Translations under genes and position numbers: made by a program | Source: Achatina immaculata | Lineage: Eukaryota > Mollusca > Gastropoda > Stylommatophora > Achatinidae | Reading direction: 5' to 3' | DNA: 64,000 bases | Assembly (NCBI GenBank): GCA_009760885.1 | Contig: CM019704.1 | Coordinates: 15,238,929-15,302,928, forward strand | Notes under the pieces: generated by a model | What the model saw: the letters and a program-made list of their open reading frames with translations, nothing else | Database searches by the model: none | Told to the model about the DNA's origin: nothing | In this document: positions 14,901-27,956 of the stretch, piece by piece | Layout of the letters: each line of letters starts with the position of its first letter | Numbering within the stretch: position 1 is the stretch's first letter

Positions 14901-17900
14901 TCTAATTTTCTCACCAGTTATTTTTTCATAAAAAAACTATACATTTCTAGAAACTTCATTCATTTACCTTTTTTTTAAATGTATATTTAGTATTTTTAAA
15001 CATGGAAATAATATTTTAAATTCACTTTTTCAATGATACCCCTAAATTATCTAAACACCTGCCATTTTTTCTTGGTACCCAACAGTACATCTGCATTTTT
15101 CCCGCCGGCACGGAAAGAGTTAAGAAGTTTTGAAAAATATGAAAATCCAGCCAAAATGGTACAATCTTTTGCTAATGTAATGCAACATGTTACTCACAAT
15201 ATTAGTTGCCAAATGCTTGAAGTTTATTATAATAAAATCTTTCATCTGATGTCAACTCACCAACAATGCTTTTGGCATCCCATTCATGTAGTAATAGCAC
15301 TGTAATTACATTGAGGTGTGGTGGGTACACACAATAAACTGCATATATGAGTGCATGAGGTTCCTATTGTTTCAGGTCAAACGTAACAATAAACATTTTA
15401 TTTCATTTCTGCTACAACTATAGCTGTTAAATATATTACAGCTGATTAATATTATCATAAATCACCTTCTCAAATAATGGTAAAATTTCGCTTTAAACAA
15501 GCATTTTTATTATATTCCACAGGAGAAAGTATGAGCATGCTATTGATCACCTGAATGCACGATCAGTGGGCACAAATAGAGTAAAGGGGCCATGCTTTGT
15601 CATCGGCTCAGCATAAAACTTGCTAATTAAATTGATGGCATACAGGAGGTCATCTTTGAATCCTTGGTTGTTACTGTTGATGTCCTTCATCCTCTGGTGA
15701 ACAAAGTAAAGATGATGTACAAAATTTATGAATATTTAAGGGTTTTTTTTAATGCAAAATGTGCTTTCTAAAATCTATAAGATGCTATTGAATGTAAACC
15801 ACAATTGATAATAACAGTAAAACTAGCCATTTTGAAACAATGGACCTGAAAATTTCACAAATCTGATCACTTTATCAACTGATCTCTTCTCTTTATCAAA
15901 AAGAGTGAAACTGCTTGAAACAATCTTATTTGAGGAAGGTCAGCAGAAAAAGATGGTCTGAAAACCTGAGAGACATTCTGACAAACAACAGTTACATATT
16001 TATTACAAAAGAGCTATTCACCTCAAGGATGTTTCCATAACACACTGTTCCATTTCCAGCATAGCCTTCCTTACATGTACACCTAGTAAAATAATGCACA
16101 AAATATTCTAAATGTCAAAGACAACTTTTAAACATTTATTTTGTTAGCTGAGGGTCTGATTCACCTCATCCATGCTGTCAGTGAATTTTTTAACAGAAAA
16201 TAAGTCCTAGCATACATCATTCAAAGCAGTTTTTTTATACATTTTTGTTTTCATTTTATAACATGCTGCAAACTCAAGCACACTGCTTCTAGTCATTGTT
16301 TTATACAGATTCCTGGCCTGAGGAAGATCATTTCAAATCTAGGTTTTGAAACATTTCATTTTATCAATACACCAACAAATACATTTATGAAAATGTTGTT
16401 TCTAGAAGATTATGCTTTTTCTGTTGAAAAACTTTGAGAAAGCAAAATTATGAATGCTGATAGCACACAATGACAATGGGGTGGCTGAGTGAAGAAATAA
16501 TCTTCAAATTTCTAGCCACTGGATCCTTCATGAAATCAATGCTTGGAAACTATTTTCAAAAGGGATGCATTACTGCTGATTGGTCAAGCCACTGCCCTCT
16601 AATGGTTCAGATGACTGTTCAACCAGAACATGACTTTCTCTTACTAATTTTATTTTCTTGTTAAACTTTCTTTCACTAATGCCATCACACTCTGCTAGAT
16701 CCTTTATAGGAAACTTGCATCATTAGGCTAGACCATACCTGACTTTAAGAGGTTCTACTGTCTCACAGATAGCCATGGCATCACAGCTGGTCTTGGTGCA
16801 CATGTCTGTCAGTGTACACCCAGTTCCTGGGATATAGTTTTCATAACCAAGTCTACAGAGACAGACATGCTGAAACAGATTAAAAAAATAGCAAAATGCT
16901 GTTAGATCATCTAGATGTTATCATTCACTTTTCATTACCTAATTGTAATTTACCGCACAGACATAACAGCAGTACTAAACTACATCCAGATATAACAAAT
17001 CAAATGGTCCTGCCACATTACATGGCTACCATAAGAGAGCACACCCCCTAAAACATTCATGCTAAGAATGGCAGCAAACAGGAGAGGCTGTGCATACATA
17101 AAGTGAATGGAGGACATAACTGATATCTTAAATAAGAAGCAAGCTGCTGAGCCCTATCAAGAACTCTATTTCCCTCCTCAACACTGAAAGGTATATGAGG
17201 AAGAAGACAAGACAATCTCATACTACCTGATTTGGGCCAGTGTATCTGCATATAGCAGTCTCCTCACATCCTCCTCTATTGGTCTGGCAAGGATCTATGG
17301 GTAGGCACACAATGCCATCTCCAGCATAGCCATCTTCACATGTACACTTGTGTTTGTTAAGACCTGTCTGCTCACAACGACTGTTCTTGCCACACAGGGA
17401 GATGGGACTGTCACATGGATCATTTGCTGAAATTGGAACATAATGTATTATTAACTCTTCCCACGCCTAACGACTAAAAATGGTCACTTCTGGTTTGTGT
17501 CTACAGTGCCTTGTGACTATATTTCGCTATGTGCTTTGTTTCATTAAAAACCCAGTGTAATGTTTAGATTGTAAACATTTAGTGTGCATGCCCCATGACC
17601 CTGTTCATTATGGCCAAAGAGTGCCTAGTAACAAGGGAGAAAATCAAGGTGATTGTCATGAATTTTCAATTTTTTGGTGATGTAGATAGGGATAGGCGTC
17701 TGAGTGGCGAAGTGGTTAGTGCATCGGTCTCTCATGTCGAAGGTTGGGGGTTCGAATACGGCCAGAGGCACCCCAGTCACCCAGCTGTAGAAATGGGTAA
17801 CCGACTTCTTCTGGAGTGGTGGAAGGAAAGGCGGTCAGCCGTAATACTGACCATATCACCCACTAGTGTGCTGACAGGTCAAGGAAAATATGGCACTAAC

Positions 17901-20900
17901 ACCATATTCCTATGTGCCTCTAAGGCTTGAGAGGATTACCTTTACCTTTATCTTTTTTTTTTTAGATAGGGATATGGACATACCCTGTGACCAGACCACT
18001 GTTCTTGAATGTATCCCAAGTAGATCTAGACATATTAGATGACTGGAGAAGTAGTTAGAAGGTTATTTCAGACATTATTTCAGGGAGATGGGGACAAACA
18101 AACACAAGACAAGATCGACAGGTAGTTCCAGGCATCTCAGATGGTGCATACTGTACTGTAGAACCAGCTGATGGTAAGTAGGACACAATTATTGTCTAAA
18201 AACATCACAATACTTCTTCTTTCCTAAAAAAAACTCTGCATTTATGAAATCTTCATACATTTTTAGTTATTTTGAAACATAATAAGTACACATAACATGG
18301 AAATACTGCACTTCATTCACTTTTCCAACTATACCCCCAATATATATCAAGACCCGCGCTTTTACTCCGACACCAAACGGAACGTCCCTGTTTCTTCCTG
18401 CGACACAGGAAGAGATAACTGTGTGCATGTTCACATATTGTCAAATGTTGACATCTGAACACTCTAGTACAAAGTTACACCAAATAGAATAATCCAGATT
18501 TTATTTAACACCTGTACCTTGTCTTTCTTCTGCATTTTGTCCACATAACAAAGCTGCTGCAAAATGGCTGTATTATCAGTTTGTCATGAATGGAACGTAA
18601 TAAAGTCTAGAATGCTGTCATGTAGTACTTCTTTAAGTTATTTCTCTGATAATACCATTTTCTATGCTTGTTTTTATTTCAGTTTTCAAGTTATTTCTCC
18701 AATATACTATTTTCCATGCTTGGTTTTATTTCAATTTTTATAAAAATTTACCTCTCGCTTTCTTTTTCTTTTCAAATATTTCTTTGTATTACAGCACAAA
18801 CAACTTAACCTTCTACTGCTTGAACTAAATCTCAGTGAGAAGAAAACAGTTTACTAAAGAACAATGACCTTAAGGCAGCTCATCAGAAAAGAAAAAAAAA
18901 ACAGAAAATCAAAAAATCTAAAGAAGGTACAGTGCCCGGCAAAAAGAGAAAAGGGACGACCTTGTCACAGAGTGACTCAGGAAATCACGGAAAGTCTTAA
19001 TATGTCATCACAAGATGCCAGTCAACTTGCACAAGACTAATAATGTTGTTGCTCTCACAGCCTCCTTGAATTAATACAAAGGAGGCTGTGACAGGGACAA
19101 CATTCTGGAAAGGACATGTCACATGAATGAATGAATGAAAAAAAGCAAGTTTGGCAAACCCACACACTCTGATGCCAAATGCTGGCAAGCAAGCAAATTT
19201 CTTGATGACACAAAAACCCAAAAAGATGGAAACTACACAATAGAAGTATTAGTGGCAAGCGATGGATGTCTTTTTTTAAAGAAAAAAATTAACCAATTTT
19301 TTTGCAGGCACCCTTGAAAAGATTCATCACATCCATCTTTAGTAATGCTGTTGTTTTAACAACAGGTCTGTCTTCCCAATGGACCCCTATTCATCTGATT
19401 AAGCTGGTCTGCTACTAAGGAAACCACTGGAAGGTAAAATAGGGATCATGATCTGCTTTTGGTTTATTAATCCTGACACAAGCAGTCAGCTATGGGTTAC
19501 TGACAACTATGCCATTAGGTTAGATACTAAGTCTACAGCCCTCAATCCCTCCTATAATGTTCTATTTTAATTCATTTGATACATGATATTCTATCAAACA
19601 GTTCTGGAAAAAGCACCATTTTTTCAAGGTCTGCTATATTTCTAATGTTATATCAAAGGTAAATGCACTGTATCATGCCATAAAGGCATGTGGGGATATG
19701 TTGTGTCCATATTTTCCTTGACCTTTTCAGTTCACTAGAGTTAATCACCCTTTATTAGAAGATGATATGGTCAGCACAATACCTGGATCACCTTTACTTC
19801 ACCAACTCCAGGATGGGCCAAGCACCCATTTCTACAGTTGGTTGACTAGGATGCATCTGGCCAGACTTGAACCAGACAACCCTGCACTGAGAAACTAGTA
19901 CACTGTTACTCCAGCCTCTGTTTCTGAATTTTATATGAAAGAAAAGTCTTGAACAATAAAATCTGAAAACAACATTAGGTAAAGGACTGCTCAGTGATCA
20001 CAGAGATTCAAATCTAACTAAATTCTGCCATTTTTTCCATGAGCTTCTTACTGCTTTTATAAGGGGAAGAAACAAATTTTTAAAGCATCCACATATACAA
20101 CCGCACAAAATATTTTTTTTTACCTTCACAGTCTTCAAGAATTGAATCATATTCATATCCCACTGCACAAACACATCTGATTGCTCCATTCACATCTGCA
20201 CAGCGCCAACCCTGGGTATCATTTCTGTGACAGGTCATGTTTCTGCATTCTGGGATTTCTGTGACATGTAGGAAATACATTATTTGTGCCACCTTCAAAA
20301 TGACATCTCTGTGACTTATTTACATAATAACTTGTGTGATTTCTTCAATTCCTTAGAACTAATAAACACTTAAGCATGGTAAAGGGTAGAATAATTGCTT
20401 TTTTTTCACAACACCATACATTGCTTGAGATGGACATATGTTGGTCACTTGATGAGAAGAAATGAGCAGAGAATCCCAAAACAAGCTATCAAGTGGAACA
20501 CAACAGGCCGAAGAAAAAGAGGCAGACCGCGTGAAACTCTGAAGAGGACATTATTAAGAGAGGCCAAGTTAACAGGCATAAAATCCTTTGTTGAGGTTGA
20601 AAGACTCGCCGAAGACAGGAAAAATTGGCGAACTACTTTGCGAGCCCTATGTGACGTCTAACGGCACGGGAAGGATATAAGATATATATAAGATACATTG
20701 CTTGTATGTGAGAAATATCAGATTCAAAAATGATTTACAAATTCATTATTCCTTTTGCCTGCAGTACTTTATATGGTAATTAATTCACCCAAAATTACTT
20801 ATTAAATAGTTAAAATATCAAACCTTTTCCTTATTATACAAGAATTTTGCTTCTGTAATATTCTATATCTTCCATTCTATTCAAAACTTTATACTTTACA

Positions 20901-23900
20901 CTTTATATTAATTTTAGTCATTACAAACCTATATCACAGGTCTCCCCTTTGTATCCTGACTCACACGTACAAGATCCATCTCCATGTACACCATTACTGC
21001 AGATGCCGTGGACACACTGGCAATCTGTTTTATAGAAAATAAATCTTTATATCAAGAGTTGAACAAGTTCTGGTTAAAAAACACAGTAAAATATAACCAG
21101 ACATTCCAACCAGCCTGTTAAATCTTTAAAATGAAGGAGACAGAGGTGTGTGGCTCAGTTTTACAAAAACAGATAGAGTGGGGAAACAAGAATGGCAGGA
21201 AGTAAGATGAGAATGTATAAATGACAAACATACTTTTCTTGTTTCTGTCCACCTTCCTCACTCACTCTGTCTTTTCATAAAACTGAACCATACACCTCTG
21301 TCTACTTCATTACTAGAACCAGTTTTACTACAGTCATCATTTCTCTTATCTCTTAAAATCTTTACCAGCCTATCATTTTTGTATTAACTGCACATTCATT
21401 AAAGGGAGTAATTTTTCTAATGCTTACTCAGTATCAAATGGACACAGTTCCATATACATGAAACTTGATTTTTACTTGAACTCATGCTTTTCCTCAACAC
21501 ATCAACAGCCACACATATAATATACCAACATATGTCTTACTTTGAAAATAGAAATTCTCAATTTAAATAGGCAAGCATTCAGTCTTACTAAATAGAAGAT
21601 CAAGAGAGGGAATGTAACTATTGGTTCACGGCAAACAAACAAAACATAATGCTAGGAATTTTTTACCTTTTGCTTGGATGATTTCTTAAATATTGAGCTA
21701 CCAAAGCTCTTCTGATGATAGCTAAATACCCATTTCCAGACATTAGAATCATCATCACAAAGAAAAAAAATATATTTTGTTGGCAAATAACAGACTCATA
21801 CAAACAAAAACAAAAAATTCTCTATACCCTTCAACAACCAATTTTCAAAAACAGTGACACATTCCACTCAACTCTCATTCTTTTATTATTCTAACCTTGT
21901 GAACAGTCTTGTCCATATTTATTTGAGTTCTCACAGAGCTCACATGCAGTCCCAGAAAACTCTGCCTGTTATGGATACAGCAGTCAAAAGAAAATAAAAG
22001 TGACTACATGAGCTATTTTAAACTATTTAAAAAAATGAAGCCACTCAAATGCTGATACAGAAAGTCATATGATTTGTTCATATCATGTAATACAGATAAA
22101 TGTCACTTCTCCAGTCCAGCAGCCATCTGAGCTTGCACTCTTCAGCTCAAAGCAATGGCAAAGTATCTGTAGGTATTTTTTAACTGTGCTGAGTTTATAT
22201 ATAATGTGTTCTTGATATCTGGGTGTTCAGACAGATATTCCTGTCATAAATCTGTGTGTGCTGGGCTTTATAGGATATGGCGTGTTTCTTGGTTATTATC
22301 ACACAGTGGACATTTGGCCACTTCAGCAGGATTTATCTGATGCATGTGTGTATTCAGGGGCATGTGTGTTCTTAGTTGAATGGAGACAAATAAACCCACA
22401 GACTGAATTTAAATGTTTCATTTAAAGCTTTCTAGGTTCAGTATGAATTGCTTAAATAAAAAATTTAATTATGAGCCCTGAATAACATAAAGTAACTGAT
22501 ACAGCTCACAGGGCAAACGCTTGCTTGAAAGGGAAGGAGGGTTGTACTTCTCCGATGACCTGAAAAGTTGTGCTCTTTTGCTCTATACAACAGAGAGTTT
22601 CCTGCAACACCAATGCTCCCTCTAAGCTGTGCAGCAGCACATACAAAAAGAAAATCATACCGCACACAGAATTTTATATGCCACACAGAAGAAATAAAAC
22701 TCATACTTCTATTTTTCAATTTCCTATTACCCTATTCTGTGGTAGTGCTGAATAAAAATATGACAGCTTTATGTGAGTTTGCTTTCTTGATTTCCTTGGA
22801 TTTTAGTTGTTTTTTTTCCTTATGAGAAATTTAAATTATACTTTGTAATTTGATGTTACAAAACACATTTCCCCTTCCCTCCCAATTTTTTTTCCAGAAT
22901 ATTTTTTCATATGGGTTCAAAATTTTGCACATGAACCACAAAACCTTAGAGGCACATTGGTGCACTGAGAACCTCACATGTGACAAATGATCATGCAGAT
23001 CAACAGTTAAGAAAAGGGGCACAGCTTGGGGGAAACTTATCAGTGTTAGGAATCACTAATGTACTTTTCTCTTGCATACACTTTTCAGGTACCAGCATAG
23101 ATATTTTCAATAATGCTGGCTCCATTCAGATTATGTCAGAGAAGTACCTGCTCTACTCTAAAAGTTTTCCCACATCTTCAGGACTTGGAGGATTCCAACA
23201 GCAAGTGCTCTGGTATAACTTTTCAGGTACAATTTGTACACTGCCCTTGACTTCGTAAAGAAATCTCTTACATCTTACATCCTTCCTGTGCTGTTAAACA
23301 TCACATAGGGTAGTTCGCTAAGTTTTCCTGTTTTTGGAAAGCTTTCCAACCTCATCAAGGGATTTTATGCCTACTAATCTGGCCTCTCTTAACAATGTCC
23401 TCTTTAGAGTTTCATGTGGTTGACCTCTGTTACTTCGGTCTGATGTGTTCCACGTGATAGCTTGTTTTGGGATTCTCTGACCATTTCTTCTTATCACGTG
23501 GCCAATATATAAGAAATCTCTACAGGTCCATAAAACCTGGATTCAGCCACATTCAAATTATAAAAAGGAACATAATCTCTCTCTCTCTGAACCTTAAGTG
23601 CCCAGGGCACATGGGGCTTCCGCAAGGGTTTTCCACAAATGCCTGTCCTTTGCCTTTTTTTCTGCTCTTGCCCAGGTGAGCCCTCTTTTGCTCAACATCC
23701 TCTCTGTTGTTCTTCTCCATGTCTCTTTTGGTCTACCCTTACTTCTGTTCCCCTGTAGTGTCCATCTTAGTGCTGTTTTTGGTAGTGAGTTATCAGTCAT
23801 TCGGAGCACATGTCCCAACCATCGCCAGCGTCTTTCCTCAATAATTACTGTCAGTGGCTTCATCTGCATCTTTGCCAACAAGATGTTATTTCTTATGGTG

Positions 23901-26900
23901 TTTGGCCAAAATATTTTTCTAATTCTTCGTAAACATTTAGTCTGGAAAGAATTCAACTTGTTTTCTATTGTTTTGGTGAAAAAGGAACATAATAATTACA
24001 ATAAATGAATCTCATTCTAGTATAGATATCGACACTCTGCTGTGGCATATTATTAATCTGAAAAAAAAAACAGAAATTATGTGGCCTAGTAGGTTGAGTG
24101 GTTAGGCATTTGGTATACTAATTAAATCCCAGCAGTTGGATTTTTTTCTGGTGCCACCACACCAAAAAAAGACCCTAGGGTCCAGCTAGTCTCTAAAAAT
24201 GGGTACCAGAGAAATCTGGAATGGTAAATGCAGCCAGGCGTGATAATGACCACATCACACTTTCATGTGCTGAAGGTCTTGGAAATTTAGACCTAACATG
24301 TATCCTCAATATGCCATAATGGTGTGGAAACATAGAGTGTACCTTTCACCTTACCTCTTGGAACCAGAGTTAAACATTTCTATTTATAAACACAGTACAT
24401 TTAGTTGTTTAAAAAAAATACTCTTGTATTATTATGTGTTTATACATACTTGACAAATACATGTTCCACTGCTGCTCTGACACTCACCACGACCATTACA
24501 TGGGTTACTGCTGCCACCTGGACACTCTGAGAAGAGTAATTATAAAAGTAATTGAATAACAAAAATTATTTATATTACCCACATAAATGATTTTATGGAA
24601 TGCAATCAACACTGGAACTGCACTGTTCACAACTATATAAGCAATGAAGTATACTTTGAATTATACTTAGCTAAGAATATTAACCAGTCACAAAACAATG
24701 AAAAATAAGAGTGAAAATTCTTGAGAGAAGTAACAAAAGTGATAAAATTTATAAATATAGGAAATCTTCTTTTTGTATGAAAGAAATATCATGGCAATTA
24801 AGGGGGGGGGGGGGGGGGGGGGGTAACAAGAAAAAAATATCAGCAAGCTATCAAGTACCATGGAAAAATGAAAAGCATTTGAACTGATCAGAAACATACA
24901 AGATGAAGAAGCATTATCATCAACACTATCTGGCATGACACAAAATGAATGAATGGCAAATGATAATAGTTTACCTCCTTTGCCACAGCCACATCAATTG
25001 ACCCAGTTGTGGATAATGAGCACCTGGTTTCTCTTGAAGTTTATGAAAGGAAATGTTTACAGCCATGCATACTGACCATTTCGACCTCTTCTGTGCTAAA
25101 GGGTCAAGGACAATGCAGTGCCAAGACCATATTCGCTAAATGCCTCAGTGACGTAATACTGGGCCATCTTTGCTTCTCAGTGACGTAATACTGGGCCATC
25201 TTTGCTTCACGTAAATCTTACCAGAACTGGGTGAAGTAATGACTAACATAAACACAGCAAACATGGAAATGAAAGGAGTGTATTTTTTTTTCCTTCGCAG
25301 ATGACAGGTGGACCCTTCAAAAGTATTATACTTTTAGCTTGGGGGATGTTGGCATAAAGAAGTTTATTGACAAACATTAAAAAATACCAATTAAAATGAG
25401 ATGATCTTTGAGCGAAGTGCAAAGGAAAACGGTGATTATAGCTCATTGTCTGGTCACTTATAGCTACAACTGTATGAAACAAAACTGGTGGTGCATTTGT
25501 GTGCTTGTTTGACAAAATAAATATTACCTTTTATTATATTATAACTCTTATCAGTAACAATGTGAATTCCATGCAAGAAAAAACAAATAGCCTGTCTTCA
25601 CTGGCTAGCAAAATAGGACTTGAAATTAACAAGGACAAAACAAAAATAATGAAAATTCCTCTCAATCAAAATGGAAAAATACACACTGAAGGGACAGATA
25701 TTGAAGAAGTCAATCAATTTGCATACCTTGGCAGCTACATAGACCAGGGTGGTGACACCAGAAAGGAAGTTAAAATTAGAACTGCAAAAGCATCGATCTT
25801 CAAGAATCTTGAGAACATATGGCATTCAAAAGTTATAAGCACAAAAACCAAGTTAAGACTATTCAATTCAAATGTAATATCCACCCTCATTTATGCATGC
25901 GAAAGCTGGAAAACAACTGAAGAAACAGACAAGAAATTAGACTCTTTTGAAAACAAATGCCTAAGTAAAATACGCGGCATCAAGTGGAACAAATTCAAGA
26001 ACAATGCAGAGATAAGACAGATGACTGAATAACAACCTGTCTCATGGGTGATCAGGAAAAGGAGATGGACATATGTTGGTCACTTGATGAGAAGAAACAG
26101 TCAGAAAATCCCCAAACAAGCTATCAAGTGGAACACAACAGGCCAAAGAAAAAGAGGCAGACTGCTTGAAATTCTGAAGAGGACATTATTAAGAGAGGCC
26201 AAATTAACAGGCATAATATCCCTTGATGAGGTTGAAAGACTCGCCGAAGACATGAAAAATTGGCGAACTACTTTGCGAGCCCTATGTTACGTTTAACGGC
26301 TCGGGAAGGATATAAGATATAAGATAAGATATATTATACACAAAAAGATGCCTTAAAGGAAAAGGTTATAACTTACTTAAATGTCACTGTCTGACAATAG
26401 AAGCTGATATTAAACGTCTGCCACAACTCACCCTCACAGTTTTCTCCCCAGTAACCACGGCAACAAGCGGACTTCGTGTAAACATGTAGGCAACTGATTT
26501 GACACCTTAATGTAGAAAATCTCGTCCTGCATGATCTCATGGAATCATTTTCTGATTAGAGATATTTTGATTGCAAAAGAAAAAAGTATAAATAATTACT
26601 CATGACAAGTGATAATTAGTATCTGATCTGTATAAATGGGGAAACTTTTGTTGGAAAGTCTGCATGGGCAGATGGAGTTCTAGCGAGCGATGGCCCAGCG
26701 AAGCATAGCCGACCAAAACCCCGTTCTGCCTTGATGCAACTATTGTGTTACTTTCAGTCCGGGTGTGAATTGAAATGTTTTTGTAGATAATGGAGCCCAC
26801 AGCGGACTGCTTCTTGAACACGATCCAGGAAACAAAGCTACCACACCTGACACTGTATCCCACTCGAAATCTTTTTTCTTTTTCTTTTTTTTTTTTTCAA

Positions 26901-27112
26901 GATTGCCATCAACAGAAACTCACGCTCAAAGATATAGGAAGATGCAACGACTGTCAGTAAGTCTTCGTTCTGTTTTTCATGGACTTTCCAGTTTCTTGAC
27001 TTCCATCACAAACTACTTCTTTACACTTTATAATGTTCGACATTTGCCCATCCGCTTTTCCGTTGAGTTTCTTTCTATTTTGTTGTTGTTGTTGCTGTTG
27101 TTGATGATGATA

Positions 27113-27166
<54 letters not shown>

Positions 27167-27925
27167 TACACACTGAGATATCTGAATAAGTTATGATGTT
27201 ATGAAGTGACCGAATTTACTGATTGCCAAACTTCGCAGGCATGAACTTGAACGCTGAATCTGGAGCTAGTCCCTTTTATTGTTTGTTTGCTTGTTTGCTT
27301 ATGATTTCTTCATTTTGTTTCCTTTAGATATGTTTCCTAGATCATGCATCTTCTATTGTGAATGTATTTAATCGAATACCTAATATGTCGTTTTTTGACG
27401 TCGTTATAATTATAATTACTGTATATTTGCTATGTCAAAGATATTCCAGTATGGAGTAATGGACTATCATTTTAATTCTTTTTTTTTCTTATAAAATGAT
27501 TTTTAAAAATAAATTCAGCATTTGTGATTTCTGCAATGAGTTTATAGCTTTCGTGTGATAATATGCCAGATCTCTCCTTACTGCCTAATGCCATACTTGA
27601 ATTTTATTAGGAGCACTTCATTTTCAATGAAGTTCTGGATAGACCGAATAACATCGAGATCTGATAGTGAATACGGTATCGGCATTATATGCTTACGCTG
27701 TTTCTACCTTTTCGAATACAGTCATGCTCCGTCTTACGATCTACCGAGTTACGGCCATCTGTACTTACAGCTGAGGTCCCATAGGAAAGACTGGAAAAAT
27801 GGCCAGACTCGGCCACTGTAAGCCGCTGAGGCTATACGCATTAGGGTGGCACTGCCAACCATACAAATAAATGGAGAGCCCTTGTTGATGGCCTAATCTC
27901 CAGATATGGTAAAGAAAATGGGGGA

Positions 27926-27956
<31 letters not shown>

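Noticed and set aside
17694..17770. Functional tRNA gene
   Set aside because: A and B boxes are present but the sequence is the head of a dispersed SINE with target duplication; the cloverleaf arms do not pair well.
23598..24008. Plus-strand 136-codon frame opposite LINE B
   Set aside because: It is the antisense shadow of family B, repeated at 10259 and 49298.
26600..26863. 87-codon minus-strand frame in intron 1 as an extra stabilin exon
   Set aside because: Exons 1 and 2 already join in phase, the frame lacks cysteine or FAS1 patterns, and I see no suitable acceptor and donor pair.
27067..27170. Methionine-run protein
   Set aside because: It is the ATG microsatellite read in one frame.
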